DNA of 64,000 nucleotides from Aurifilum marmelostoma (GCA_027559495.1 JAMXSV010000028.1:1550001-1614000); one strand, 5' to 3'; shown: positions 1-10,905, counted from the stretch's first letter. A program made the numbers and translations. Notes: a model not told the origin generated them from the letters alone.

Positions 1-60
1 TATCTAGCTCTTTGAGCAGTGCAGGAAGCTAACATGATGGATGATTCACCATACGGACAG

Positions 61-675
61 CTCGCTCTCAAGCACCGACAGAACAAGACCCAGCGACAAC
101 ACATCGTCGCCTTCGTGTGCTCGCCCGTTCAAGACACCGAGAAGACGCTGGTCAGCCTGGCCAAGAAGCTCAAGAAGGTCAACACGTCTGTGGACTTTGT
201 GCTATTCGGCGAGACGGAGGGCAGCGAGACATACGAGAAGCTGACCAAGTTCAACGACAACGTCAAGTCGGGCGAGGGCTCGCACCTGGTGGCGATCCCC
301 GCAGGCGTGGGCCTGCTGTCTGATCAGCTGGTCAGCTCCCCAATAATGCAGGGCGAGGGCGGCGCCGGTGTCTCCGGGGCCGGTGCAGATGCCGGCAACG
401 ACTTTGGCGAGTTTGGCTTCGACCCCAATAACGACCCAGAGCTGGCACTGGCCCTGCGCATGAGTATGGAGGAGGAGCAGGCGCGCCGGGACAAGCAGGC
501 GCGCGAGGAGGCAGAGGCAGCGCAGAAGGCGTCGCTGGAGTCGGTCAAGGAAGAGGACGAGTCGTCGAAGCCGTTGCTAGACCAGAACGGCGAGCCAAGC
601 GGTAGTGGTGGGGCCTCGAGAGACAATGACAAGAAGGACGGCGACAAGAGTGACGATAAGATGGACATTTCTTGA
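61..675 (+). CDS. RPN10: 26S proteasome regulatory subunit RPN10 (PSMD4), 3' exon only
   Basis: This is the C-terminal part of the 19S ubiquitin receptor Rpn10, which binds polyubiquitin and helps hold the proteasome lid to the base. The exon opens with LALKHRQNK, a hallmark of the end of the Rpn10 VWA domain. It continues through the rest of the VWA fold (FVLFGE, HLVAIPAG, LLSDQL) and reaches a ubiquitin-interacting motif (ELALALRMSMEEE), then an acidic Lys/Asp tail ending DKMDIS. Bases 1-60 read as an intron end: GCTAAC at 28-33 is a branch point and CAG at 58-60 an acceptor, so coding starts at 61 and the earlier exons lie outside the window. The ORF reads open upstream of 61, but those residues do not fit the family. 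It converges with TRS23 downstream. Confidence 0.93.
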   Translation, partial: LALKHRQNKTQRQHIVAFVCSPVQDTEKTLVSLAKKLKKVNTSVDFVLFGETEGSETYEKLTKFNDNVKSGEGSHLVAIPAGVGLLSDQLVSSPIMQGEGGAGVSGAGADAGNDFGEFGFDPNNDPELALALRMSMEEEQARRDKQAREEAEAAQKASLESVKEEDESSKPLLDQNGEPSGSGGASRDNDKKDGDKSDDKMDIS

Positions 676-1038
676 TCTGCCAAGGTCCCCTTGAGGAAGA
701 GAGGTGAGGGGGAGAGGGTGTCGTCCTCCCTGAGGCTTACATGCACGGTATATTATGGGAAGGGGGGTGTTTTGGTATCCACACAGGTTTGAGGTTTTAG
801 ATTCTCGAATCAAACGAGGCATCACGAATTGTACCATACTTTAAGAGACACCAAACAAGGGACGATGACTTCCAGTGCTAAACCTTCTCTAACCTGGCTT
901 TGCTTCAGTGCTGCGACCACCAACAAAAATGGGAATCTGTATGTCGAGAACGCCGTAACGCCTACCACCACCCTCACCACTCCCCCATTCTCCTCCTTAC
1001 TCTTTCTCCCCTCTCGACGCCTGGGGCTTTTGATGCAA
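676..1038. other. Convergent intergenic region RPN10/TRS23
   Basis: 363 bases between two stop codons on opposite strands; this should hold both 3' UTRs. I see no gene, repeat or RNA structure. Confidence 0.6.
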
Positions 1039-1676
1039 TCATCTATTGTTGATCTCCCGTATGTAGGAGCTCAGCTTCCGGTCAAACATCTCACACCTGA
1101 TAGGCATCTCCAGCTGGTAGAAAGGGTTCTTCATGACATAGTCTGAGTACAGCTCGTAGATCCTGCGGGTGGTGACATCCACGTTGGCCTGCGTAGTGTC
1201 GGTGAACACCAAAAACTTGGTCCCCGTCATGGTGTTGAAGCACTGCAGGCGAAAGTTCTCCGTCTCCATGACCTCGAGGCCGGACGGGGGGCTCGGGCCG
1301 GTTGGGGATGGCGCCGGGGGGTGTTATTATGTGAGGTTGCTTGACGGGGTTGAGCCGTGTCGTGATGGCATGGACACTGTTGTTTCCCTGGGTGTGAGCA
1401 TGTGTGTGTGTGTACTTTATGGATGTATATGATGGGCAGATTGAGCGTTGGATCGGAGAGTGACGGGGGATCCATTTACCCGTGAAATGTGCCCGCTATC
1501 ACCAGGTAGTCATTTGAGCTGAGCTGGTTGAGGCCGCCCTCCTGGAATGTGCGGTTGTATATTAGGCCTCCTGCCTTGTTGATGATCATGAGTGCAAAGA
1601 CAGTCCTATGTGTGCAATATTTTAGATGACATGTATCAAGAAAGGGAGTCGTTGTGAACTGAGTTTGGTCTTACAT
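1039..1676 (-). CDS. TRS23: TRAPP complex subunit TRS23 (TRAPPC4), frame-broken
   Basis: Trs23 is a sybindin-fold core subunit of the TRAPP tethering complexes, which act as Rab GEFs in ER-Golgi traffic. Exons read complement(1675-1676, 1480-1605, 1039-1376). The middle exon gives NKAGGLIYN and SNDYLVIAGTFH. The last gives ETENFRLQCF, TGTKFLVFTDT and a C-terminus with KNPFYQLEMPIRC, all family hallmarks. The first coding exon contributes only the A and T of the start codon; the G comes from exon 2 after a 69-nt intron with GTAAGA donor and TAG acceptor. In the last exon the frame shifts by one base between the LNP segment and the GLEV segment. One fewer C in the six-base run at 1286-1291 restores an uninterrupted 154-residue protein, close to the family size. 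It is divergent from RPB4. Confidence 0.85.
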
Positions 1677-1830
1677 GTTGGGTGAAGAGGCTCCTCGTCA
1701 ACCTCAGCAGCAGAGCAGCACTTTCACTATACAGGAGGAGACTTGTGAATGGGAAAGAAAAGTCTGATTAGAATTAAGAATCTCATCAGTATCAGTCTGT
1801 CATCACTCTGAGGTCAGGTCAACAACACAT

Positions 1831-1872
<42 letters not shown>

Positions 1873-2444
1873 GGAATGAATAAAGGAACGAATGTGATTG
1901 CTGGTGAGGGGGAGGAAAAGAGTGAGGAGGCGGCAGCATCATCCCCTGAGAATCACAAGTGAGGTTGAATAAGACCTTCTAAAGAACACTGGCAAACATG
2001 CACTAGGGGGCCATCATTCTGCACCAGGGGTGCCGTTGTGCAGGGGTAAGTGGTAGTGCACGGACTTTGTCTGTGTGCAAGGTCCTTAGTATAGTAGTAG
2101 TACCTTGGTTTGGGGGCTTCGCTTTCAACTTCTGCCATGACTTTTCAGCCTTCTTCGACAACGACGCCACAGGGCACACCTTACCCCACAAGCCAGCTTT
2201 GCAACAGGCGCAACAGCAGCAGAACAAGTAGTAGTCAACACACAAGAGAAGCTATTTGATAACCACCACTGCCTGTGAAAAGTAGCTGCAGTCACACCAG
2301 ACACCCCAGTGCGAGGGAAAAAAGGGTCGCCGCACCCACCCACCCACCTACCCATCTCTCTCTCTCTCTCGCCCTTCCTATCGCGCTCCACGTTGACAAC
2401 CACTCGATCTGCTGTCCCTCAACCCCTCTACACACCAGTCCAAG
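1677..2444. promoter_or_regulatory. Bidirectional promoter region TRS23/RPB4
   Basis: 768 bases between divergent starts. It holds a GT dinucleotide tract (1834-1870), a TC tract (2354-2370) and CT/CA-rich leader sequence just before RPB4. No TATA box is obvious. The promoter role is inferred from position. Confidence 0.5.
1834..1870. repeat. (GT)18 microsatellite
   Basis: An uninterrupted GT/TG run of about 37 bases in the divergent TRS23/RPB4 promoter. It is likely length-polymorphic. Confidence 0.95.
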
Positions 2445-3095
2445 ATGGCAGAGCAGGTCAACAACGCCAACGGCCAACAGCCGCGCCCCCGGCGCGCGCC
2501 GACCTCGCGACCCAAGCCCGTGGCCCGCGGCGACGAGCAGGCCGGCGCCGAGCTCAAGCTGGGCGAGTTCGAGAACGTGGACACGCTCACCCTGTCCGAG
2601 GCGTCGCTCGTCATCAACGCGCTGATCGCCAAGCGCCGCAACGACCGCAAGAACTTCCAAGAGTCCGAGATCCTGTCCAAGACCATCGACTACCTCGACG
2701 CGTTTGCGCGCTTCAAGCAGAAGGAGAACGTCGAGGCCGTCGAGCGCCTCCTCAGCTCGCACAAGCTGCTCAACAAGTTCGAGCGCGCCCAGATCGGTAT
2801 GCGCTCGCCATATCCCTGGGAGTGTGACCTCGTAGCTCTCAAGTCTGCTAGGGGTTTTTCGATGCCCCTCGTGTGTTGAGGAGGTGTTTCAAAGAATAAA
2901 ATGCAATAAAAAAAAAGAGGAAGACAGGTGTTGAATCTTTTGTTGGCTAACAAGCTTTCTATTGTTCGATGCATAGGCTCGCTCTGCTGCGACAGCGCTG
3001 AGGAGGCAAAGACCCTCATCCCGTCTATCGCCGACAAGATCGACGACGATGTCCTGCAGGAGCTTCTAGACCAGATGGCCAAGCTCCAGGGCTGA
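2445..3095 (+). CDS. RPB4: DNA-directed RNA polymerase II subunit RPB4
   Basis: Rpb4 pairs with Rpb7 to form the stalk of RNA polymerase II, needed for initiation and linked to mRNA decay. Exons are 2445-2796 and 2977-3095, giving 156 residues. The N-terminal 40 residues are basic and disordered. The HRDC-like Rpb4 fold follows, with LTLSEASLVINALI, NFQESEILSKTIDYLDAF and, across the junction, RAQIGSLCCDSAEEAK, then DDDVLQELLDQMAKLQG at the end. The 180-nt intron has donor GTATGC, branch point GGCTAAC (2945-2951) and acceptor TAG at 2976, and splicing completes a Gly codon. ATG 2445 is the first ATG of the open frame and sits after a CT-rich leader. The C-terminus matches the family end, so the gene is complete. 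Confidence 0.95.
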
Positions 3096-4210
3096 AGCGA
3101 CCGGACCTCTTGGATTTGACAACGCACGCGACCGCCAGCGCTGGCCGATCGGGGACAGTCCGGGGTTGATCAAGGAGGTGGAATATCGCTGCAGCACCGG
3201 AGTTGCTCGCAAAGGCCCTCACGAATGTGCCGAACGCTCGATGGAGCAAAGGACGCTGAGATAGCGTTCATTTGGGCACGAGGTGTCACCACTACTCCCA
3301 CAACCACCATCACCATGACGACGACGAGAAGGAGTCATAGAGGACGGGTACAAAAAGAAAAAATCATAGCACAGCAAGGGCCACGGTATCACGGTAAGGG
3401 GACACCCACCAAAAAAAAACAAGGAAAAAAGGGGGGGGGGAATGGGAAGCTAGACTGAAGCGAGTCCTACTTTTCACCTTTTTGTCCCATATGGTAACGG
3501 AGACTCCAAGCATAGGGCCGGCGTTGGGAGGTGCACGGATCTGCTTTCGAAGGTCTGATTCTCTTTCTCCTCCTTGCTTTTACATTCATGCGTTGTATAC
3601 CCCCTCCCACGACCAAAGTGTTTATTGAGGAGTTGAAGAAAAGAAAAACAAGGAAACGGGCAAGGATCCAAGTCATTTCAAAGATATAGAGGGAATATCA
3701 TGTCATGCACTCGAGCCTCCTTTCTCTGCACATGCTGCTGATGGCAGCACTCGAAAACAACCACCGCCTACATGTATGCCGGCTCTGCAAAATTGCTATC
3801 CGCAGTGCTAGGTATGTAACCTTGACTTCCAGGGCCGTCTCATGACGCCGGTCTGGTTCGAACAAGACCGCACAACCAGACCAGATGCAAAGCTCCTTTC
3901 CCTTTCAATACAGCCTGAAAACAGTCGATTCTTTTTTTCACCATGCCAGTCCGAGCAGTCCGCCTCACAGCACAACATATCGCTCCGAAGGGATCCCTCT
4001 CATGAACTCGTGCGGCTGTGGCAATATGGCAGACCGAACGAACAAGAGCAGGCTGGTTCTTCCACGCCTTGGGCTGTAACGCGACAAATGCGAAGCTGCC
4101 CGTCCTCGAGATTCGAGCTCACGTACGACATCTCCGAGCGCCCAAGTTCGTACTGAGCCGGCTTTTCCTTCCTGTCGTCATGAACATTCGAATGATTTCC
4201 CCTGACTGCA
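3096..4210. other. Convergent intergenic region, low complexity
   Basis: 1115 bases between RPB4 and the next minus-strand gene. It holds A-runs and a G-run near 3410-3440; I see no gene. Confidence 0.5.
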
Positions 4211-5374
4211 CTAAACACACGGGAAATCCGTGCTGCTCGCTGCGCTGCACCGGGCTTGTCGATCTCCTGCTTCCGCGTCGTAGCCCTCGTGGCGGCCACG
4301 GCGATGCTCACCCTCCGCACCGGCCCACGAGGACACACCGTCTCCCCCACCCCGTATGCTGCTGGCGGGAGAAGAAGAGCAGCTGAGTGAGGAGGATCCT
4401 GCTCCGTGGTCCAGGGGGTGGTAGAAGCAGTCCGCGCCGGTGGCGCGACCTCCGGGTTCTGACGGGAGGGGAGGGCAGGGCTTGTTCACGTCCAGCTGGT
4501 GGTGAGGCCGTGCCTGTGGGCGCATCTCGATGTACTCTGCCGCCGGGCGCTGTGGGTCCTGCTGCTGGGGCTGGTGATATGGCGCGGTCAGGAGCCGGTT
4601 TCCCGTGGGCATGTGCGTTGCTTCTTCTTCTTCTTCTTCCTCGTTGGCTACGATGCTGATTTGGCCGTTGCGCCAGAGCATGTAGAGCGCGAGAGCTATG
4701 AACAGGCTTAGGATGGTGGAGGCGGTCAGGGTGACTGCGACCAGGGTAGTGGGAAAACCCGGGGTGTTGGTGTTGTTGCTGCTGGTATTGATGGTTGGTG
4801 GTGGCGGTTGTGCTCCTGCTGCTGATGATGAGAGGAAGGATGCGTACGGCGAGGGGTTGGTGGTGGCGGTGATGGTGGTCGATAGGATGGATGTCAGTGT
4901 AGTGCTCAGCATGCTGGTACTGGACAGAATTGTACTGGAAGGATCTGGTAGGACGGCGATACTTGGTGTGGTTGGCGTCGAGAGCGTGAGGCTGGTTGTG
5001 TTGGCACTGCTGCTGCTCGTTGGTGCTGTCGCCTGAAGCGTGTGTGAAACTGGTGATGTTGTTGTGGTCGGGGTCGTGGTCATAGGAGAGCTTGAGAAGA
5101 TGTTGGATGTCGTCGTTTCCAGGGATGAAGAGGATGTCATCGTCTCTGGCGCTGTCGTCTCAGGTGGTGCCGGCGTCGATGATGTTGCCGCCAACCTCGT
5201 TGATGCTGGAGACGTCACAGGCTCGTTCATCAACCCACAAACACCATCCAGGCCACAAGGGTCGATCGCGCAGCAGCCCACGAAGCCATCGTCCGCACAC
5301 TCGTACCAGAGGTATCCTGCCGGGCAGTCTTCAGCTACAAGATCGCGGTGATCATGTTTTGCCTGGTCGCGCAT
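4211..5374 (-). CDS. Cys-rich, Ser/Thr-rich single-pass membrane protein (fungal, unknown function)
   Basis: 387 residues from ATG 5374. The N-terminus has a small Cys-rich module (DCPAGYLWYECADDG, FVGCCAIDPCG). A 150-residue Ser/Thr/Pro-rich stalk, probably O-glycosylated outside the cell, follows. Then comes one hydrophobic membrane segment at about residues 209-235, a run of seven Glu in EEEEEEE, and a Pro/Gln-rich cytosolic tail. This order recalls fungal WSC-type and mid2-like surface sensors, but the Cys module is not a WSC domain and I do not assign a family. No signal peptide is visible; either the membrane segment inserts on its own or a 5' exon is missed, since TTGTAG before CTGAAGAC could act as an acceptor. 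The open frame extends six codons upstream to a GTG, which is not a likely start. Confidence 0.7.
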   Translation of the reverse strand: MRDQAKHDHRDLVAEDCPAGYLWYECADDGFVGCCAIDPCGLDGVCGLMNEPVTSPASTRLAATSSTPAPPETTAPETMTSSSSLETTTSNIFSSSPMTTTPTTTTSPVSHTLQATAPTSSSSANTTSLTLSTPTTPSIAVLPDPSSTILSSTSMLSTTLTSILSTTITATTNPSPYASFLSSSAAGAQPPPPTINTSSNNTNTPGFPTTLVAVTLTASTILSLFIALALYMLWRNGQISIVANEEEEEEEATHMPTGNRLLTAPYHQPQQQDPQRPAAEYIEMRPQARPHHQLDVNKPCPPLPSEPGGRATGADCFYHPLDHGAGSSSLSCSSSPASSIRGGGDGVSSWAGAEGEHRRGRHEGYDAEAGDRQARCSAASSTDFPCV

Positions 5375-6471
5375 GGCTCGAGGTGTGTCCACGATACCGT
5401 CAATCTAAAGAGAGATGTGATAGAACCCAAACGGCTGTTGGTCTCTGCGGCTTCTCTGGCACAAGACGAGGAAATGATAGGAAAACAGCGAGGCAGGAGA
5501 AAGACTACTGTCTTGGTCACAAGCAGTAGCATGAGTGATGGAGTAAACAAAGTATGTTTGCAAGGGAGGAGGGGGCCTTGAGAGGAAAATAGGATGAAAA
5601 GAGACAGAACGAGAGCTGCTCATGTAGAAAGAAGGCATGGTCATCGACAAGGCATCATACAAGTATTGTGTTCTATGACAAACGACACCACAGCAATGAT
5701 GGTGATCCGATGAACACCGGATGGAAACCAGATGCACTACACTATTTCCTCTTCTGAAGAAACCACACAACCAGACCGGATTTCCTGGGAAAGGCCCCTC
5801 CCTCTTGCCAAGTCGAATTACTGCTCTGAAGAGGCCAAAGCGATGTTTGATGTCTTCCTAGCATGGGCCTCAAGGTCGAATCCCCGAGGCCATTCTCAGG
5901 GAGACATCAAGGATGTTTACCTTTCCACCCATCAAGTCTCGTAGGGACTGAGCACCCTTGAATTTTTTTCACTGTTGGTGCGCAGATAGAACAGCTTTAC
6001 ACAGGCCAAGTGTCGACCTGAAGGCTTGAGATCTGCTCGAAAGACCTGCCGCTCCAGGTCGAACAACTTGCATAAGACTCGTTTCGTGTGGACCAGCAAA
6101 GGCACGAAATATAATTTATAATAGCAGAATATCTTGGGTGTCTTACATTTGTAGATGCCTAGATAGTACTGAAGGCATAAAAAACATTCTCAGCGGCCGA
6201 ATGCAAAAGCAATACACAATACTCCCAAGACATTGGGACAATAGAACATTGTTGAAGGGCAAACAAATGACATCGACAAGTTGAGAAGAACATTTCTAGA
6301 GGTGAGGAAATGTGGTAAATGGGCTGGGATCGAGTATTGTTTTACCATCTAAAGCCTCTTCTCGTGCAACAACATATATACATGCTAAAGTTCCACCACT
6401 CGCAGCGGTGTTCCTGGAGCCGTGGTCGTCGGTAAGCTCCCAACACCTAACGCCATCAGACCAGCCAAAGT
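5375..6471. other. Intergenic region upstream of the surface protein, downstream of PUF6
   Basis: About 1.1 kb holding the promoter of the membrane protein gene and the PUF6 3' UTR. The stretch 5930-6400 is AT-richer than its surroundings. I see no gene. Confidence 0.5.
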
Positions 6472-8688
6472 CTATAGCTTCTCGAGCAGCAGCTTAGCGC
6501 CTGCATTGCCGACCGGCCGCCTGTCCTTCTTGCTGTTGACGGCGCCGCCCTTGTTCTGCTTGCCGCCCTTGCCACCCTTCTTCTTCTCGTCCGCGCCGTC
6601 CTGCTCGGGCTCTGCCTTGTTGACCGGCTCCGTGGCGGCCTTCTGTAGCTCTGCCTTGTGTTTCTTGAGCACCTTCTTGATCTTCTCCTTCTGCGAGAAG
6701 CTGTCCGACTCCAGGAGGGCCACGACGACGAAGGAGCTGCGGCTGGTGGCCCAGGCCGTCATGTGGTCCTTGATGATGGGGTAGAGGATATTGGCAAAGT
6801 CCAGCGGGGGCTCGACGGCCTTGATCTTCCTGGACGCCTTGTCGAAGCGGCCGCCCTGGATCAGGGTCTTGAACATCCTCTCCGCCCAGGCCGTCTGTGA
6901 GGGGTGCGGGTATTCGCCCGTGTACAGCTCCTCGCTGTTCTCAGAGGCCGTCGGGTCCCCTGCCGCGGCCTCCGCTACTGCCTGCAGGGCCTGGCTCTTG
7001 TCCCCCCTCTGCGTCCAGCAGGACGTCTGTCACGAACTGGCAGCCAAAGGATGTCGAGACGAGGTCGCGCGCAGACGTGGCGATGGCCTCGAGCAGGGCC
7101 GGAGACATGGCCGCCACAAGCTCCCTGCGGCGTGTCTCGGGGTCCTTCTTGCTGGTGGTCTTGCGGATCTCGTGGATCTCCTTGAGGATCTCGAGGTCCG
7201 CGCTCTGGCTCAGCGGGAACAATGCCCGCGACATGCCCTCGAATGGATATAGGATGGTTGTTCGCGCGTTGATGTCGTTGGCGCAAAAGATAATGTTCTG
7301 CTTCTCCTCGTTCTTGCCTAATATCTCGGGGAAGATGGCCTTGGCCGTCATGACGGTGTCGTCTATCACATCGTAGGCCGTAAGGATGACCAGGTGTCCG
7401 TACTGATCGCCGCACATGGCCTCAAAGGTCTCCTTGTAGAGCTTCAGATACTGTCTCCTGTCCTTTGCGCCTCCGTGGGCCAGCAGAAGGCAGGCCAGCC
7501 TCGAGCCGGACTTGGTAAACGCCAGGTTCTTGAGCAGGTCACCCGTCTCGTCGTCCTTGACCTTCTGCAGGAACTCGGTGTGCTCCTCAGTGCCTGCCTT
7601 CAGGTTCAGGAAGCACTGCAGCATCGCGTCGTGCAGCATGGTGAAGCCGTTCATCTTCTTCTGCACAAGCTGGTCAATCATGCTCATCAGGTACTTGATG
7701 ATGGGCCCCCGCTTCTCCGGGTGCTGCTCCAGGATCTCCGACAGCTCGGCGGTGCTGTCATCGCCCTCGGACCTGAAGAGCGAGAACTCGGGCCCGTACC
7801 ATTCGCGCAGGATGACGGCCTTTTGTTCCTTTGTGGCGACGCCACGGTAGATGTCGTCGAGGATCCAAGAGGCCTCGGGGTGGTTGATGAGCTTCCTGAC
7901 CTTGCCGTAGAACTCGGGTATGATCATGTCCCGGATCTCGGGGTCGTTCTGGACCAGCATCTTGCCGATCAGGAACTTTGCATATTTGCTCTCGGCCAGC
8001 TGCGCATATGTGCCCTGCAGCTCCTTGGTGATCATCTTGCGCTGTTCCGGCCTGGCGTATTTCAGGGCGGTCTGCACGGCGCGCACGGCGTCGTGCTTGA
8101 GGACAAAGTCCTTGACACGGCCGGTGATGATGTCGAACAGCTCGTCGACCAGCTTCTGGCGCTCCTCCTTGGGGACGTGGGACTTGCGGCGCAGGCGCTC
8201 CCAGATCTTCTTGGTCCTCTGCAGCTCCTCGGCGAGGGGCCTGGCGGCTTTTCGTTCTTTGGCCAGCTGCTTCTGTTTGATGTGGGATTCTCTCGAGGTC
8301 TCGCCTGATGGTTGGATGTCAGCAATTTCCTTTCCTTTTCCTCTCTTGTTTTCCCTCACGAGCCAGAGGGAACCGTCATTGGCATAGTATATTTTTGGTA
8401 CACACCCTTCTCAAACTTCTTTGCCGGCTGGGCGCTGGAGCCATCGTGCTCCGCTGCTGCTGGCTTGGCCTTCTTCCTCGCAGGCGGTTCAACGTCCTCC
8501 TCCTCCTGACCATCGACAGAGTTGCTGTCATCGCTGCTGTCATCCGAAGCGTCCTCGTTGCGCCATAATTTCCTCGTCGACTCGGGACGCTCCTTTCTAC
8601 CAGACAGCTTCTTGGCCGGCTTACTACCTTCGGTGGTGGTGGAAGAAGCCTTTCGCTTCTCACCAATCTTTGCGCTCTTTGTTGCCAT
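6472..8688 (-). CDS. PUF6: Pumilio-domain ribosome biogenesis factor PUF6, frame-broken
   Basis: Puf6 is a nucleolar PUM-repeat protein of 60S assembly that in yeast also represses ASH1 mRNA. Exons are complement(8406-8688) and complement(6472-8304). Exon 1 is a basic/acidic nuclear tail (KKLSGRKERPE, EEEDVEPPARKKAK). Exon 2 carries KQLAKERKAARP, DELFDIITGRVKDFVLKHDAVR, the PUM repeats, and a C-terminal CPL-like region with TAYDVIDDTVMTAK. The 101-nt intron has branch TTGCTGAC and acceptor CAG and joins FEKG to ETSRES. The frame breaks at 7002-7007: with six C the protein drifts out of frame after DVLLDAEG, while five C continue into DKSQALQAVAEAA and the conserved C-terminus. Corrected length is 704 residues. 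Divergent from GIR2. Confidence 0.9.
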
Positions 8689-9092
8689 CGCTTTTTCGAT
8701 CCAACTGGAGAGACGGTGAATTGGGTCAAGTGGTGCGAGATGGAAGAAGAGGCGAGCGGGGGAAAGGCGAGGAAGAGAGAGGATGGGTAGGGCGGGAACT
8801 ATACTTGCACGCGCGCTCCTGGAAAATTTCTGGACTCTGGAAAATATTCGACAGGGGTCCAGATCTTATCGCTGATAAGCCCCACGACTTCCCTGTCCCA
8901 GCTTTGACTGACTGGGTATTACAGTGACCCTCCTCTACAGCAGTGATTACTACTACAGTGCAAGGCAGGCTTCACTTTACCCCTCCAAAACATCACCTTT
9001 TCACAGTACCACGCAGCATCCCACAGCACATATATCACCCTTTGGCCAATCCACTTCCACAGGACCCCGTGTATCTACACGATCAGATCACA
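8689..9092. promoter_or_regulatory. Bidirectional promoter region PUF6/GIR2
   Basis: 404 bases between divergent starts of two translation-linked genes. No specific element can be supported by eye. Confidence 0.45.
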
Positions 9093-9881
9093 ATGGGTCG
9101 CGAAGAACAAATAGAAGAGCGGGAAGTGCTCGACTCCATCTTCCCAGATGAAATCACAGGTACGTTCCCCCCCCAACAAAGCCTCCTCATGCGTGTGAAC
9201 CCAACACCAGCTCTGCTGACACACACTTTTCTTTTTTTCCGTTTCGTTTCAACAGACATAAACGAGACCGAGTTCAGGATACAAATCACCCTCGACATCG
9301 AAGACGACGAGCCCGAGAACCCCCAGCCCGTCATGGTCCTCACGGTGCGCTACCCGGCAGACTACCCGGACAAGGCGCCGCACCTAGACCTCTCCACCGA
9401 CGACGGCAGCGAGAAGCACCCCCTGTTCAGCGTGGCCGACGACAAGGCCGCCCTCCTTGCCGCCCTCGAGCCCGTCATCGAGGAGAACATGGGCATGGCC
9501 ATGGTCTTCACCCTCGTGACCACGCTCAAGGAGGAGGCCGAGCAGCTCGTCCTGCGCCGCCGCGAGGACGCCGCCCGCGCCCACGAGGAGCTCCTGCTCG
9601 CCGCCGAGCGCGAGGAGAACAAGAAGTTCCACGGCACCCCCGTCACCCGCGAGACCTTTCTGCAGTGGCGCGACGGCTTCATCCGCGAGATGGAGGAGCA
9701 GAGGCTGCGCGAGGAGGAGGAGAGGGCCGCCGAGATGAAGAAGGCCCGCATAAAAGACCCGGCGAGGCTCTCGGGCAGGCAGCTCTGGGAGAGCGGTCTG
9801 GCCAAGGGAGAGGAGGCAGAGGAGGCTGACGATGATGCGCCTACCGAGGAGATTGAGAAGCTCAAGGTTTCGGCTTCCTGA
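9093..9881 (+). CDS. GIR2: RWD-domain protein GIR2 (RWDD1 family)
   Basis: Gir2 binds Gcn1 through its RWD domain and partners the DRG-type GTPase Rbg2 on ribosomes, linking it to the Gcn2 amino-acid response (known for yeast). Exons 9093-9159 and 9256-9881 give 230 residues. The RWD domain occupies about residues 5-115: EEREVLDSIFPDEI, then after the splice DINETEFRIQITL, and the signature VRYPADYPDKAPHL (YPxxxP type). A charged helical region with FHGTPVTRETFLQW, typical of Gir2/RWDD1, and an acidic tail follow. The 96-nt intron has donor GTACGT and acceptor CAG and completes an ACA-Gly/Asp junction in frame. ATG 9093 is used because it begins at the canonical RWD N-terminus; the frame is open further upstream but has no domain there. 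Confidence 0.9.
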   Translation: MGREEQIEEREVLDSIFPDEITGTFPPQQSLLMRVNPTPALLTHTFLFFRFVSTDINETEFRIQITLDIEDDEPENPQPVMVLTVRYPADYPDKAPHLDLSTDDGSEKHPLFSVADDKAALLAALEPVIEENMGMAMVFTLVTTLKEEAEQLVLRRREDAARAHEELLLAAEREENKKFHGTPVTRETFLQWRDGFIREMEEQRLREEEERAAEMKKARIKDPARLSGRQLWESGLAKGEEAEEADDDAPTEEIEKLKVSAS

Positions 9882-10905
9882 GAAATCACAATTCATCGAG
9901 TATGGTGTTGTTGGAACCGGATTTCCAATAACCAAGAAGAAGCTTGTGTTCGTCATTCTTGTGAGCTGCCACCGTGATGTTATCATATTGGGACCAGTGG
10001 CATTATGGTCTCCGGAGTAATACTAACACAGGTTGTCATGTGTGTGATTGGTGAAATACTAAGTATTGCGCAACTAAGATCTCGGCGATTACCTGAAAGA
10101 GTATCTGCTATATTGCCTCTTGGTCGGTCAACGTATCCGTTATCAGCACTTCAGCCATCAAGCCAGTCAAAACAATCAAGCAAGTAGCGGTTCATGAGAA
10201 GCACTGGCAGTAGGAAGAAGGACAACTTCTGATATCCAAGCGATGCCCAATGACTGGCCCGCCGTAATCCTTATTCCAAGATAACTAAGTCGGCTGTATT
10301 CTATGGAAGCCAAGCAGTTCTAACCAAACCAGCCGATACGGCCTGCCCGTGCAACCCATCTGTCCATCCATCCCATTTTCAAGAAAGCCCCCCACCGTAC
10401 AATTTTTGAAGCGAGTATTGGACCTAGAACGAGGTCGTCCTCTATGAATACATGTAGACAACAGGAGCCCCAAACGCAAATATACATGCCGAGACTTGTG
10501 TGTGTGTGTCCAGAAAACATTAGATAGGAAGGACGGACGCTCGAGATAGAGCGTGGCCGTCGGTGTAAATATAGATGATGTGTTCGGCGGTGAAGTAGTC
10601 GGCGAGCCGCACAATGCTTCCAAGAAGCTCGATCATGCTGTCCAATCCCAATGATGATAAAAAAAAGAAAAAAAGAAACGCCGATGCTGGTCTGATGTTA
10701 CAGGACAGTGACTAGGAGCCTCCTGATGGATGGACATTGGGTGGTCCAATGAAAAAGCACAAGTCCCAATGACGTGGGACGTGAGAGGGGGTATCGTGCT
10801 GATTTTCTCAACCGGTGTAAATGCGTCATGCAAACGATCCAAAACTTTATAGATGCTCTGGTGTTGTTGGTACAGCCATCAACTCATACCACCGCTGTCT
10901 CCTCA
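9882..10905. other. Convergent intergenic region GIR2/coiled-coil gene
   Basis: 1.0 kb between two stop codons. A 112-codon minus-strand ORF at 10285-10623 lacks coding character. I see nothing else. Confidence 0.5.

Noticed and set aside
1..60. Open frame upstream of position 61 as RPN10 coding
   Set aside because: The residues do not fit Rpn10, and GCTAAC plus CAG mark an intron end.
1290..1345. A 54-nt intron explaining the TRS23 frame change
   Set aside because: It would need a GTCAAG donor and a CGAG acceptor, and the frame after splicing is still wrong.
5868..5900. T-arm-like sequence (GGTCGAATCCCC)
   Set aside because: The stem pairing around it is a simple hairpin; no D-arm, anticodon arm or acceptor stem can be drawn, so it is not a tRNA.
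10285..10623. 112-codon minus-strand ORF
   Set aside because: No coding bias, domain or splice context, and it sits in a convergent 3' region.
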